Shown here in pieces: positions 10,277-18,849 of a stretch of DNA of 64,000 bases. The stretch's first letter is position 1; the number at the start of each line of letters is the position of its first letter. The notes under the pieces were generated by a model. It made no database searches. It saw nothing but the letters and a program-made list of their open reading frames with translations, and was not told where the DNA came from. The translations under genes were made by a program, and so were the position numbers. Source of the stretch: Paludibacter sp. (GTDB lineage Bacteria > Bacteroidota > Bacteroidia > Bacteroidales > Paludibacteraceae); the NCBI GenBank assembly GCA_024710005.1, contig JANJVQ010000020.1:1-64000 (forward strand), written 5' to 3'.

Positions 10277-13200
10277 TTAATTTTTGAATACTTTCTTTAT
10301 ACGGCTGGAATTCTCAGTATTTATCTGAATCAGATAGATATTCTTTTCAGCCAGATTAGCCCCGGTATATGACTCAGGATAAACATTTCCGGCTAATACC
10401 CGTCCCAGGGAATCATAAATATTTAGCGTTGCATTAACAGGCAAATTCTCGTAAATCAACTCATTATCAGAAAAATAAATATTGATTTTATCCTGAGAAC
10501 CGGGATTACTTATTCCTGTGGCATCTTTTGCAGAAAGTTTCCATGCTTTTACAGCGTTAACAAAAGTTTCCGTTCCCTCCGAAAAAACTTCGACACCATT
10601 TGATTCCGGATCAGTTGGAAAAATCCTGATTGAAAACGCACATCTGTTATTGATGAATATATCCATAATAGAATGATCAATAAACAAATGGATTTTACAG
10701 GTTTGTCCGACCGCTATTGACTCAGGTAGGGAGCTGACATACAAACCATTATACAGCCATCCATCATTTGACAACCGATTAATTGATCGGGCATCAACCG
10801 TAAAAAGGTTTCTTGCCGGTTCATAAAAGATTTTAACTGCATTAAGGCCACTTTTGCGTACATTAAATCCAAATTTCTGATCCTGATGAGATGAGACAGT
10901 GAAAATGCCTTCAATCTCCACAGCTTTTCCGTTAACCGGCTCCATTGACTGTTCACCTAACAGGCTATGATTAACCATATTATACGAAGCCGCATTAGCC
11001 CTCATATTTCTCAAACCATCGTACGGACTTTGAATCAGGTTATTATTCGCATCCAACGACCATTCGCGTGGCAAATTAAAAGTATGTGCCCAACCCAGCT
11101 TCCGGTTATCATCACCACCCAGTTTGTCAGGTACGATTCCGATTACAATATTTTTTCCGTCTTTTTGCATTACAGAGGGTGATAGCAGGCCAAACCCATC
11201 TTTCGACATATTTCCTAATTCCACTTCTTTGGGCGCATGCGTATATGGATTAAAAGTGCCATCCTGATTAATCGTACCTACCCAATATAAAGTCTCAACC
11301 CCGTTTTTAGCACCCAATGGTGTTGCAACAAATAACCATTTCCCATCAGACATAGGAACAACTACCGGCATTTCCCAGAATACACCATAATCGGTACTTG
11401 TAGCCTGATAAAAAATACGACCATCATTACTCCATGTTTTTGAGTTTACATCATATTGATGCAATGTTGCAGCACCTCTTCCTCCTTTTCTTGCTCCAAC
11501 CACCATATAGATAGTTCCGTTAGCCTTAAAAACATACGGATCGCGGAAATCTTCATCCAATCCGGACGGACGATGCGGAATAACCGGATTGGCTGCAACT
11601 TTCTCCCAGTTGATAAGGTTATTATCCAGGGGACGAGCTTCTGCAATTGAAGTTTTACCAAAATCTGCTGATGTATAATAAATGTATGGAAGTCCACCCG
11701 TTAGATCCGGATCTGAAAAGACACAGCCCGACCAGGCTCCTTTTATGTCATACCAGGAATCGGGTACAACCGCAGGCCTTTCCTCTTTCCAGGTGATTAA
11801 ATCTTCACTGGTAACATGTCCCCAGTGTATCCTGCCCCAATAAGGTCCGTTCCCGTTTTTCTGAAAGAAAAGATGATATTTGCCATTATGATAAATCAAA
11901 CCATGAGGTTCATTTGTCCAGTTTGCAGCCGGCATAGCGTGAAAAACCGGTCGTTGAATTTCATTTTCAAATCTGACTGTTGGTATTGAAAGATCGGCGG
12001 GGTTCTCGGGTATCAGTTTATTTTGTGTAAAGTCATGCTCTCCTGAATATATCCTGAAATCATCTATTAAACCATTAATGGTATTCAATCTGAAAGGCCC
12101 CACCCATCGATTCACATCATCATACGACTTTCCTATATAAAGTGCCGGCGAGCCCGGATTTAATTCGTTTGCCACAAAGCCTGATTTTGCTATCAACTCA
12201 TTGTTTTTATACAAAAGTATTTCACGTCTTCTTACGCTAACAACTGCAGCCAAATGCACCCACTCATATTTCGGAAATTTTTCAGGAGCATAACATTTCA
12301 CTTTCACTCCATTGATAAACATCTCGAAACCATATCTGCCATGTGTATTTATTGTAAATGCAAAGCCTGTTTCTGTAGTCATATTTCCGGCAATGTAGGT
12401 TTGTGTATCATCAACTCCATCGATGTGCATCATCGGATACGACTCCATGGCGCACCAAACTGAAGTCGATATTGCCTGAGAATCCAATTCTGTTACATTA
12501 AACCGACCTCTTATATAAGTAGAGAAACCGTCAAACCGCAAAGCATTACCCTCAGCACCCGGGATATTTTCTCTGATTGCTTTCGCATTATCAACCGTAA
12601 AAGTCCTGTTTGAGAGTATTTCTGTAATAGACGTTTTCGATTCATTTAACTCCATTGGGAAGTGTGCGACAAGTTTGGAGTCGACATCTACCGTATCAGT
12701 TACAATCTTATTGGTTGCCAGATATGACAATGCATTGGAAGTCAACCTCCTCAGATTTAATAAATACTCATTGGTTTTATCATTCTGATTCCATTCATAA
12801 GCTGCCAACCCAATAGCTAAACAATTTCCTTTATATTCGGCTGTGGGAAGAAACTCAACAATACCTGCACAGCAAAAATCAGTAACCTGCCCCCAGGTTC
12901 CTATTACCCGGGCATTATTTTCAGTTTCAAAAGCATTAACTACATTTCCGCTGTATCCATAGGAGTTTAAATCCCACATACTGTTATGATCTTCTTTCTG
13001 ACCTGAACCTATTAATGGGATTGTTGTATGGGTATAAATCGTATTATTTGTTGACAGTCCGGCGTAAACAGGATGTGTAATGTAATTATAAGTCATGCCG
13101 ATATTAGGATTAATACTCCATATATCCGCATTAAAATTCGAAGGACCAGCACCAATTATCGAAGGCCTTCTGGTTGTTCTTCCCAAATCAACGATATATT

Positions 13201-13573
13201 GCGTTGCGTGCACGGTCAATAACAAATTACCACCTTGTTTATAATAATCAGTCAGTTTGGTTTTAACATCTGAATCTTTCAAAATTGAAGGAATTGCACC
13301 GGTACCGTTTTCTTTATCAATATGTAGCCAGATGACTTTATACTGAGATAAATCAACTTCATTATTTTTTATGCCCGAAGTAGTTATAATGTCACCATTG
13401 GAATTAAACAAACTGAACCAGGTTGCGGCAGCTTTTTCATCATCATCTTCAATAGATTCAATATTATCGTAGCTTGTAATAAAAGCATATTTAACATCTG
13501 CTGATAATACTGAATTTGATATAGATAAAAAAAACAGAAAAAACAAAATAATAGAATTGAATGATGCTTTCAT
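10277..13573 (-). CDS. Multidomain DUF4960-LamG-GH32 protein with T9SS domain, Glu at nucleophile position
   Basis: A 1098-residue fusion. Signal peptide to about residue 25; DUF4960-like domain about 28-290 (DDDEKAAATWF, YKQGGNLLLTVHA, QKEDHNSMW); LamG/concanavalin-like domain about 305-510 (STYIRGRF, GLIDDFRIYSG); GH32 five-bladed propeller and C-terminal sandwich about 530-1010; T9SS sorting domain to the end (terminal RIKKVFKN). GH32 residues: NEPHG in place of NDPNG, so Glu555 replaces the usual nucleophile Asp (codon GAA, plus strand 11909-11911); RDP Asp678 and acid/base Glu734 (WEMP) are present. It may be a hydrolase variant or mainly a fructan-binding protein. It starts the second transcription block of the locus, below a paired operator. 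Confidence 0.9.
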   Translation of the reverse strand: MKASFNSIILFFLFFLSISNSVLSADVKYAFITSYDNIESIEDDDEKAAATWFSLFNSNGDIITTSGIKNNEVDLSQYKVIWLHIDKENGTGAIPSILKDSDVKTKLTDYYKQGGNLLLTVHATQYIVDLGRTTRRPSIIGAGPSNFNADIWSINPNIGMTYNYITHPVYAGLSTNNTIYTHTTIPLIGSGQKEDHNSMWDLNSYGYSGNVVNAFETENNARVIGTWGQVTDFCCAGIVEFLPTAEYKGNCLAIGLAAYEWNQNDKTNEYLLNLRRLTSNALSYLATNKIVTDTVDVDSKLVAHFPMELNESKTSITEILSNRTFTVDNAKAIRENIPGAEGNALRFDGFSTYIRGRFNVTELDSQAISTSVWCAMESYPMMHIDGVDDTQTYIAGNMTTETGFAFTINTHGRYGFEMFINGVKVKCYAPEKFPKYEWVHLAAVVSVRRREILLYKNNELIAKSGFVANELNPGSPALYIGKSYDDVNRWVGPFRLNTINGLIDDFRIYSGEHDFTQNKLIPENPADLSIPTVRFENEIQRPVFHAMPAANWTNEPHGLIYHNGKYHLFFQKNGNGPYWGRIHWGHVTSEDLITWKEERPAVVPDSWYDIKGAWSGCVFSDPDLTGGLPYIYYTSADFGKTSIAEARPLDNNLINWEKVAANPVIPHRPSGLDEDFRDPYVFKANGTIYMVVGARKGGRGAATLHQYDVNSKTWSNDGRIFYQATSTDYGVFWEMPVVVPMSDGKWLFVATPLGAKNGVETLYWVGTINQDGTFNPYTHAPKEVELGNMSKDGFGLLSPSVMQKDGKNIVIGIVPDKLGGDDNRKLGWAHTFNLPREWSLDANNNLIQSPYDGLRNMRANAASYNMVNHSLLGEQSMEPVNGKAVEIEGIFTVSSHQDQKFGFNVRKSGLNAVKIFYEPARNLFTVDARSINRLSNDGWLYNGLYVSSLPESIAVGQTCKIHLFIDHSIMDIFINNRCAFSIRIFPTDPESNGVEVFSEGTETFVNAVKAWKLSAKDATGISNPGSQDKINIYFSDNELIYENLPVNATLNIYDSLGRVLAGNVYPESYTGANLAEKNIYLIQINTENSSRIKKVFKN

Positions 13574-13642
13574 TTGATTTGTTAGATTTTGTCAATATTT
13601 AAATTTGAATAAACCGACTAATTTTGACCTGATATCACAATG

Positions 13643-13650
13643 CAAAAATA
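13643..13650 (-). promoter_or_regulatory. Predicted -7 element of the downstream fructan operon
   Basis: On the minus strand the sequence reads TATTTTTG, matching the Bacteroidota -7 consensus TAnnTTTG, about 70 nt upstream of the start at 13573. No TTTG -33 element is found at 19-21 bp, which fits a promoter that depends on an activator bound at the adjacent dyads (13672-13708). Confidence 0.5.
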
Positions 13651-13671
13651 GATTGACAAAACACCCTTTGA

Positions 13672-13708
13672 TGTAAAAAATGTTACATCTTCGTGTAATT
13701 TTGATACA
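13672..13708 (-). promoter_or_regulatory. Paired TGTA...TACA operator A
   Basis: Two dyads lie in tandem: TGTA-N8-TACA at 13672-13687 (16 nt) and TGTA-N7-TACA at 13694-13708 (15 nt), starts 22 bp apart. The same pair with the same sizes and spacing recurs at 15305-15341 upstream of the other block of the locus. Spacing of two helical turns suggests two dimers of one regulator on the same DNA face. The regulator gene is not in the window. Confidence 0.65.
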
Positions 13709-13712
13709 TTAA

Positions 13713-15254
13713 TTACCAGATACTATTAAATCGGCGGTATTTTAGGGAGGAAAAACCGGAACCAGTGTTTAATGACAGACTTACTTTATTGTAGATACTT
13801 TGCGGGAAGACCTGATTGCTGATTGAACGGGATCCATCATTTACAATGATTTCGATTGAAGATTGATCTACATAAATATCTAAAGTCGTTGAATCAGTTT
13901 CAGAGTAGAAAGGACATGAAAAAACACCGGGAAAATGATTGGAAAATGAAACTTTACCTGATTCACGGCGATCAAATACAATTTGGTGCTCAGGAACGTA
14001 GATTTTTACCTGACTCTGATCATTATTGTCGTTAACCAATGACAAGGTCAGAATCTGATTGTCTGACAAAGATGTGGTAAATTGCAAATGATATGCTTTC
14101 GGGTTATCCGGAATGCTGAAAGATTTTTCATCCGAACTGAGGACACCATGATAAAGTGTAGTCCATGCTGAACCAAAAGCATTGATTTCTGAAACGACTT
14201 CGTTATTTATGCTGAAGTTACCCTGTTCATTTTTCACAAGTGATAATGCTCTGGGTAAAGTCATGCTGCCTCTTGAAGCATTTCCTCCCGATGAGTATGT
14301 TGGTATGGCACCTGCATATTCCCAGTTGTTCATCCAGGCAATTTGAATTCTTCTACCGTCCTCTTCCGGGATATTATCCCAGGTGATACCGGCATAATTA
14401 TCTTTACCATAGTCGAGCCATAAGGGATATGAATATGGGTCCGCAATAAAGGTTACACCATTAAATTCCCCGATAAAATATTGTGTGCCTGATCCGCCAT
14501 TCGGAGCACCAGGATTAATGCTCACTAACAATATCCATTTTGTTTCATCTTCGAATTTTAACGGAAATAAATCCGGACATTCCCATACCCCACCATGAGC
14601 ACCAATGCCTGAACCAAATTCGCTCAATTTAGTCCACACCTTTAAATCGGGTGATTGATAAAAACTGATGGTTTGTCCGGTTGCCAGTGACATAATCCAT
14701 TGTTTCGCAGGCTCGTACCAAAAGACTTTGGGATCTCTGAAGTCAGGTCTTCCCGGGTTACTCAAAACCGGATTGTTTCTGTACTTAATAAATGACCGGC
14801 CTTTATCAGTACTGAATGCAATTGATTGATGCTGGGAACTTCCTGCTGATGTATAAATGGCTATCATCGCATCTTTACCGAATCCTGCCGTATTGTTTTT
14901 ATCTATCACAACACAACCTGAAAAAATATCCCCCAAAGCATCCGGTTTGAGCGCAACATTCAGTTGCTTCCAGTGGATCAAATCCGTGCTGACAGCATGT
15001 CCCCAACTCATGTAACCCCATCCGGAACCAAAAGGATTATGCTGAAAAAAGAGATGATATTCACCTTCGTGGTAAACCAAACCATTAGGGTCATTTATCC
15101 AGTTATACTTTGAGGAGAAATGTATTTGCGGACGAAACAAGCCACTATATCCCTTGTCAACAAGAATGTCCTTTTCTTCTTCTTTTATACAAGCATGAAG
15201 AAACACAACCAATAACAATACTATGTAAACGAAAAATCGATGTAATAACTGCAT
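13713..15254 (-). CDS. GH32 levanase/fructanase lipoprotein
   Basis: A 513-residue GH32 enzyme with all core motifs: WINDPNG with nucleophile Asp55, [21 protein letters not shown], and WECPDLF with the acid/base Glu; a C-terminal beta-sandwich follows (SVKIYVDxSSIEI-type block DIYVDQSSIEIIVNDG). The signal peptide ends in a lipobox at Cys22 (FLHAC) followed by Lys/Glu residues, so it is probably a surface or periplasm-facing lipoprotein. It is the promoter-proximal gene of the whole locus, with operator B upstream and operator A in the 139-bp gap after it. Exo- versus endo-action cannot be decided from sequence alone. Confidence 0.94.
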   Translation of the reverse strand: MQLLHRFFVYIVLLLVVFLHACIKEEEKDILVDKGYSGLFRPQIHFSSKYNWINDPNGLVYHEGEYHLFFQHNPFGSGWGYMSWGHAVSTDLIHWKQLNVALKPDALGDIFSGCVVIDKNNTAGFGKDAMIAIYTSAGSSQHQSIAFSTDKGRSFIKYRNNPVLSNPGRPDFRDPKVFWYEPAKQWIMSLATGQTISFYQSPDLKVWTKLSEFGSGIGAHGGVWECPDLFPLKFEDETKWILLVSINPGAPNGGSGTQYFIGEFNGVTFIADPYSYPLWLDYGKDNYAGITWDNIPEEDGRRIQIAWMNNWEYAGAIPTYSSGGNASRGSMTLPRALSLVKNEQGNFSINNEVVSEINAFGSAWTTLYHGVLSSDEKSFSIPDNPKAYHLQFTTSLSDNQILTLSLVNDNNDQSQVKIYVPEHQIVFDRRESGKVSFSNHFPGVFSCPFYSETDSTTLDIYVDQSSIEIIVNDGSRSISNQVFPQSIYNKVSLSLNTGSGFSSLKYRRFNSIW

Positions 15255-15304
15255 AAGACTCTTTTATTATGTGGACGAAGATATGCAAAACATCATCAAA
15301 CAAA

Positions 15305-15341
15305 TGTAACTCTGGATACATCTGCTTGTAATTTTGATACA
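15305..15341 (-). promoter_or_regulatory. Paired TGTA...TACA operator B
   Basis: Two dyads, TGTA-N8-TACA at 15305-15320 and TGTA-N7-TACA at 15327-15341, starts 22 bp apart, about 50 bp upstream of the first GH32 start at 15254. The second dyad (TGTAATTTTGATACA) is identical to that of operator A at 13694-13708. A weak -7-like ATGTTTTG follows on the minus strand at 15293-15286. Confidence 0.65.
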
Positions 15342-15381
15342 TTTATATCGCTGAAAATAAAAAAGCTTACTATACATCAGG

Positions 15382-16029
15382 TTACATCACCAGTTCCCCA
15401 AAAAACTCCGGTCGGTGAAAATCGGGATTTTCAACCTCAATCGGGCTCCAGCTGACATAATGCGGAACTGAAGTTTCATCACCGCATTTATAGAAGTTGG
15501 CTCTGATGCTTTCCGGCAGATTGTCGGGATCAATGCCAAGCAGACTAAATGGAATTTCAACAGTTAAAGTCCAGTCGAAATTGCCTTTTTTCTCTTCGAA
15601 AGGCTCGTTACCCAAAGATGCATAGCGTTTGATTTGCGACATCTTCTCTACAGATAAAGGATTTACATCCTCCGTTCTGCTTTTTCTCTCTGTTGCCAGG
15701 CAAGTACCGATGCAGTTAAATTCAAAATTGAAATAGGTTTTGCTCCCGGGAACCTGACAAAAGAACTCAACACAGCTGTCCTGCCAAACCGGATCCTGAT
15801 CCTTGGAGTAAATGGCTTTTATTTGTTTCTCGTTAACAACAAAATGAATAAAGAAAGCCTTCGAGGAACGGGCAATATTGAACCGGGCATCTGGTCTGAC
15901 AGAATAGGAGTCAGGCCAGTTAACGGTATCAATTTGTTCAAGATTATCCATGCCTCCGGTTAAGGAAGCAGCTTCTTTAATTGTAGCCTGATCTAAACCG
16001 GCCAAATAATTTACTTTGTGTACTTTCAT
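15382..16029 (-). CDS. CBM9-like carbohydrate-binding protein
   Basis: A 215-residue protein without a signal peptide. It resembles the CBM9-like (CBM9_2) family: a WPDSYSVRPDARFNIARS strand, FFIHFVVNEKQIKA, an acidic DSCVEFF block, YFNFEFNCIGTC, and a terminal WSPIEVENPDFHRPEFFGELV. Such proteins are common single-gene relatives of xylan-binding modules in Bacteroidota, and their ligand is generally unknown. It ends 41 bp before operator B of the fructan locus and is probably transcribed with the methyltransferase-like gene upstream (14-bp gap). A link to fructan use is possible only by position. Confidence 0.75.
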   Translation of the reverse strand: MKVHKVNYLAGLDQATIKEAASLTGGMDNLEQIDTVNWPDSYSVRPDARFNIARSSKAFFIHFVVNEKQIKAIYSKDQDPVWQDSCVEFFCQVPGSKTYFNFEFNCIGTCLATERKSRTEDVNPLSVEKMSQIKRYASLGNEPFEEKKGNFDWTLTVEIPFSLLGIDPDNLPESIRANFYKCGDETSVPHYVSWSPIEVENPDFHRPEFFGELVM

Positions 16030-16043
16030 CTTATTCTCCTTTT

Positions 16044-16796
16044 CTACCTGCCCGACTCATCCAGCAGATTTGTATATTTCTTCATTATTTTCAATACAAA
16101 ATACAGAACAGCTGATACCACCGTGCACCACAATACCCAGTCATTTTCGATTTTTATTTCTCCGCGAATAAATGAATAACGGATGTTGTGAAAAATAAAC
16201 AGCAGTATGAAGATAGCAAATACCCCATTCTTCTCCTTTTTCAGTATTTTTTTCATGCTGAAAGGATATTTTGACTTTACTTTAAATTTACCGGATGGAA
16301 TAAATGGCGGTGTTGTAGCTGCCCAATCAACATAAGGCTGGCCGAACTTCCGGCGAAGGAATTGTTCTTCGGCATACATAATTCTTTCGTAATAGATCCA
16401 GTAAGCCAATACGAAAACGATAAAGAACCATGCGTTGGCAATGAGGATAACAGCGCCTGCCCACATGAAAAAGTTACCCAGATAGAGCGGGTGACGAACA
16501 GTTGAATAAATTCCTGTCGTATTGATTTCATCGGCCAACTGTTCTTTTGTATTTCTGCCTGAAGTATTGGCCGGTGTATGTCCCACCGCGATAATCCGGA
16601 TCATTAAACCCGAAAAACTAACTACCAGCGAAATAATCTCAATCAGTGTATATGTTTTATCATTCGAAACCACCTGTTGGTTGATGTTGTCGTAGAAAAA
16701 CACGATGATTCCCGCTAAAATAATGATGAGTGGCAAAAAACTCCTGTATCTGAAAAGGATATTGCCTTCTTGTTCTAATGATTCCTGTAATGCCAT
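16044..16796 (-). CDS. Isoprenylcysteine/phospholipid methyltransferase-like membrane protein
   Basis: A 250-residue integral membrane protein with about six hydrophobic segments. The block YSTVRHPLYLGNF (about residues 97-109) followed by an ERxMYAEEQFLRRKFGxxY helix is the signature of the ICMT/PEMT-like methyltransferase superfamily, which binds S-adenosylmethionine at the membrane face. Bacterial members act on diverse lipids or small molecules, so the substrate is not assignable here. A C-terminal extension adds two further hydrophobic stretches. Its only evident partner is the CBM9-like gene 14 bp downstream. Confidence 0.75.
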   Translation of the reverse strand: MALQESLEQEGNILFRYRSFLPLIIILAGIIVFFYDNINQQVVSNDKTYTLIEIISLVVSFSGLMIRIIAVGHTPANTSGRNTKEQLADEINTTGIYSTVRHPLYLGNFFMWAGAVILIANAWFFIVFVLAYWIYYERIMYAEEQFLRRKFGQPYVDWAATTPPFIPSGKFKVKSKYPFSMKKILKKEKNGVFAIFILLFIFHNIRYSFIRGEIKIENDWVLWCTVVSAVLYFVLKIMKKYTNLLDESGR

Positions 16797-16813
16797 GTTA
16801 TTTTTGAATTTTC

Positions 16814-16846
16814 AGACCTGTCAGGTTTTAGAAACCTGACAGGTCT
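16814..16846. repeat. Intergenic 15-bp-arm hairpin repeat
   Basis: AGACCTGTCAGGTTT (16814-16828) and its exact reverse complement (16832-16846) surround a 3-nt loop in the gap between ung and the methyltransferase-like gene. The ACCTGTCAGGT type of hairpin is, from memory, a dispersed intergenic repeat in Bacteroidota. It may also end the ung transcript's opposite-side neighbour, but no T-tract is present on either strand. Confidence 0.7.
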
Positions 16847-16855
16847 ATTGTTATA

Positions 16856-17518
16856 TTACCATTGAATCGGCAATTTCTCTTTTGACTTTAAAAATTCGTT
16901 TGCCTCCGAGAAATGCCCACATCCTATAAAACCTCTATAAGCCGATAAGGGCGATGGGTGAACCGAACGTAAAACCATATGCTTCGCGTGATTGATGAGC
17001 ACTCCTTTCTGTTGTGCATAAGAACCCCAAAGCATAAATACCAGATTCTCTCTTTTCTCTGAAAGAATCCTGATTACGGCATCTGTAAAAATCTCCCATC
17101 CTTTTCCCTGATGCGAACCAGCCTTGTGAGCCTCTACTGTCAAAGTAGCATTCAGGAGCAGAACTCCTTGCTTTGCCCAACGCAACAAATTACCGGTTGA
17201 TGGTACCGGAATATGTAAGTCACGTTCAATCTCTTTAAAAATATTGACTAAGGAGGGTGGAAAATCGACCCCATCGTTGACAGAGAAGCACAAACCATGC
17301 GCCTGACCCGGACCGTGATAGGGGTCTTGTCCCAGCATGACCACCTTTACTTCATCCAGTGGACATTGGTCGAATGCATTAAAAATCAGGGGAGCCGGAG
17401 GGAAAACCTTTTTGGTTGCATACTCCCGTTTGACAAAGTCAACAAGTGCTGCAAAATAAGGCTTGTCAAATTCTGCTTGCAGCGCCTCTTTCCACGATTT
17501 TTCAATTTTCACATCCAT
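16856..17518 (-). CDS. ung: Uracil-DNA glycosylase
   Basis: A 220-residue family 1 uracil-DNA glycosylase, which removes uracil from DNA as the first step of base-excision repair. The water-activating loop GQDPYHGP (residues 63-70, catalytic Asp65), the uracil-pocket motif [14 protein letters not shown] and the DNA-intercalating [11 protein letters not shown] (from residue 187, catalytic His187) are intact. Length is normal for the family. It lies 13 bp after the C-S lyase gene, so the two are likely cotranscribed without a functional link. Confidence 0.97.
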   Translation of the reverse strand: MDVKIEKSWKEALQAEFDKPYFAALVDFVKREYATKKVFPPAPLIFNAFDQCPLDEVKVVMLGQDPYHGPGQAHGLCFSVNDGVDFPPSLVNIFKEIERDLHIPVPSTGNLLRWAKQGVLLLNATLTVEAHKAGSHQGKGWEIFTDAVIRILSEKRENLVFMLWGSYAQQKGVLINHAKHMVLRSVHPSPLSAYRGFIGCGHFSEANEFLKSKEKLPIQW

Positions 17519-17531
17519 TGTTTATTTCATC

Positions 17532-18704
17532 TTATTTAAAAGATATGGCTTTTTTTAGTTGCATCATGGCTTGTTCAATAATCTTACGGGAACAGGCTAC
17601 ATTCATACGCAGATGATACTCGCCGCCGGGTCCGAAAATCGTTCCTTTATTCAATCCTAAACCGGCTTTCCGGGCAAAGAAACGATGTAATTCATCAGTG
17701 TCCATACCCAAATCCCTGCAATCCAACCACATCAGAAACGATGCTTCGGGACGCATAGCTTTGATCTGCGGGATGAATTCCCGCAGATAGTCCATCACAT
17801 AATTCACATTTTCTTCTACATATTTCAACATCGCAACCCGCCAGTTTTCACCTTTGGCATAGCAGGCTACCGTTGCCTGATAAGCAAAGATATTTCCGGA
17901 GTTCATCTCGGAAGCTTCCAGATAGTCAGCATATTTCCGGTATAATTTCGGGTTGGGAATGATATAAAATGAAGAAACAATTCCCGGCATATTGAACACT
18001 TTACTGGGTGCCATAAATGTGACCGAATTGGCAGCGGCTTTTTTGGAAACCGTAGCATAGGGAATGTGTTTGTGCCCCGACAAAATCATGTCTGCATGAA
18101 TCTCATCAGAAACTACGAGGATATTGTGTTTTGAACAAATGTTATCAAGCTTGCGGAGGGTTTTCAACGACCACACCCGCCCTCCGGGGTTATGGGGATT
18201 GCACAAAATGAGCATCTTTGTTTTGGAAGTAATCTTCCGTTCCAAATCTTCGAAATCCATTTCAAATTTCCCTTTTTCTTCAATAAGCTGATTATACACC
18301 AATGTCCGGTTGTTGTTTTTTACTACATTGAAAAAAGGATAATAAACCGGCGGCTGTACGATGACCTCATCGCCCGGCTCAGAATAACACTGTACGGCAA
18401 ATGCCAGTGCCGGCACTATCCCGGGAACAAAACCAACCTGATCTCTCTCCGGCTCCCAGTCGTGATGTGTTCTCAGCCATTCCGTGAACAAACTGAAAAA
18501 GTTGCGGGGCGGTATGGTATAACCCAAAATCGGGTGCTCCAATCTTTTGTGGATAGCCTCCAACACAAAATCAGGTGTACGGAAATCCATATCCGCCACC
18601 CACAAAGGCAACACATCCTCTGTTCCGAAGAGGGTTTTACATCGTTCTACTTTTACCGCGTTGGTATTCGTGCGGTCAATTATTTCATCAAAATTGTATT
18701 TCAT
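17532..18704 (-). CDS. PatB/MalY-type PLP-dependent C-S lyase or aminotransferase
   Basis: A 390-residue fold-type I PLP enzyme of the MalY/PatB group: LPLWVADMDF near residue 32-41, NPHNPGGRVW (about 169-178), SDEIHADMI (about 199-207), the Schiff-base lysine in MAPSKVFNMPG (Lys235), and the C-terminal substrate Arg in HLRMNVACSR. These enzymes mostly cleave cystathionine or cysteine S-conjugates to release a thiol, pyruvate and ammonia. Whether the biological substrate is cystathionine is not shown by context; the neighbours are ung and a phosphatase-fold gene. Confidence 0.9.
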   Translation of the reverse strand: MKYNFDEIIDRTNTNAVKVERCKTLFGTEDVLPLWVADMDFRTPDFVLEAIHKRLEHPILGYTIPPRNFFSLFTEWLRTHHDWEPERDQVGFVPGIVPALAFAVQCYSEPGDEVIVQPPVYYPFFNVVKNNNRTLVYNQLIEEKGKFEMDFEDLERKITSKTKMLILCNPHNPGGRVWSLKTLRKLDNICSKHNILVVSDEIHADMILSGHKHIPYATVSKKAAANSVTFMAPSKVFNMPGIVSSFYIIPNPKLYRKYADYLEASEMNSGNIFAYQATVACYAKGENWRVAMLKYVEENVNYVMDYLREFIPQIKAMRPEASFLMWLDCRDLGMDTDELHRFFARKAGLGLNKGTIFGPGGEYHLRMNVACSRKIIEQAMMQLKKAISFK

Positions 18705-18716
18705 ATTATATCTTGT

Positions 18717-18788
18717 CTACAGTCACCAGTCTACAGTCACCGGTATGTCATTGCGAGAAGTTCACGAAGCGAACGACGTAGCAACCTC
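18717..18788. repeat. Intergenic dispersed repeats (CCAGTC type and CATTGCGAG type)
   Basis: Two repeat types lie side by side. Bases 18717-18744 contain a doubled CTACAGTCACC(A/G)GT unit, also found near 24371-24481 and 28585-28645. Bases 18747-18788 begin GTCATTGCGAG and continue with GAAGCGAACGACGTAGCAA, a form of dispersed repeat widespread in bacterial intergenic DNA. A third type (CCGTTTTCTGCTTTCCGCTTTC) follows at about 18825-18850. Confidence 0.6.
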
Positions 18789-18849
18789 ATATGTGTCTGC
18801 ATATGGCCATTTAACCTTCAACTTTCCGTTTTCTGCTTTCCGCTTTCAG

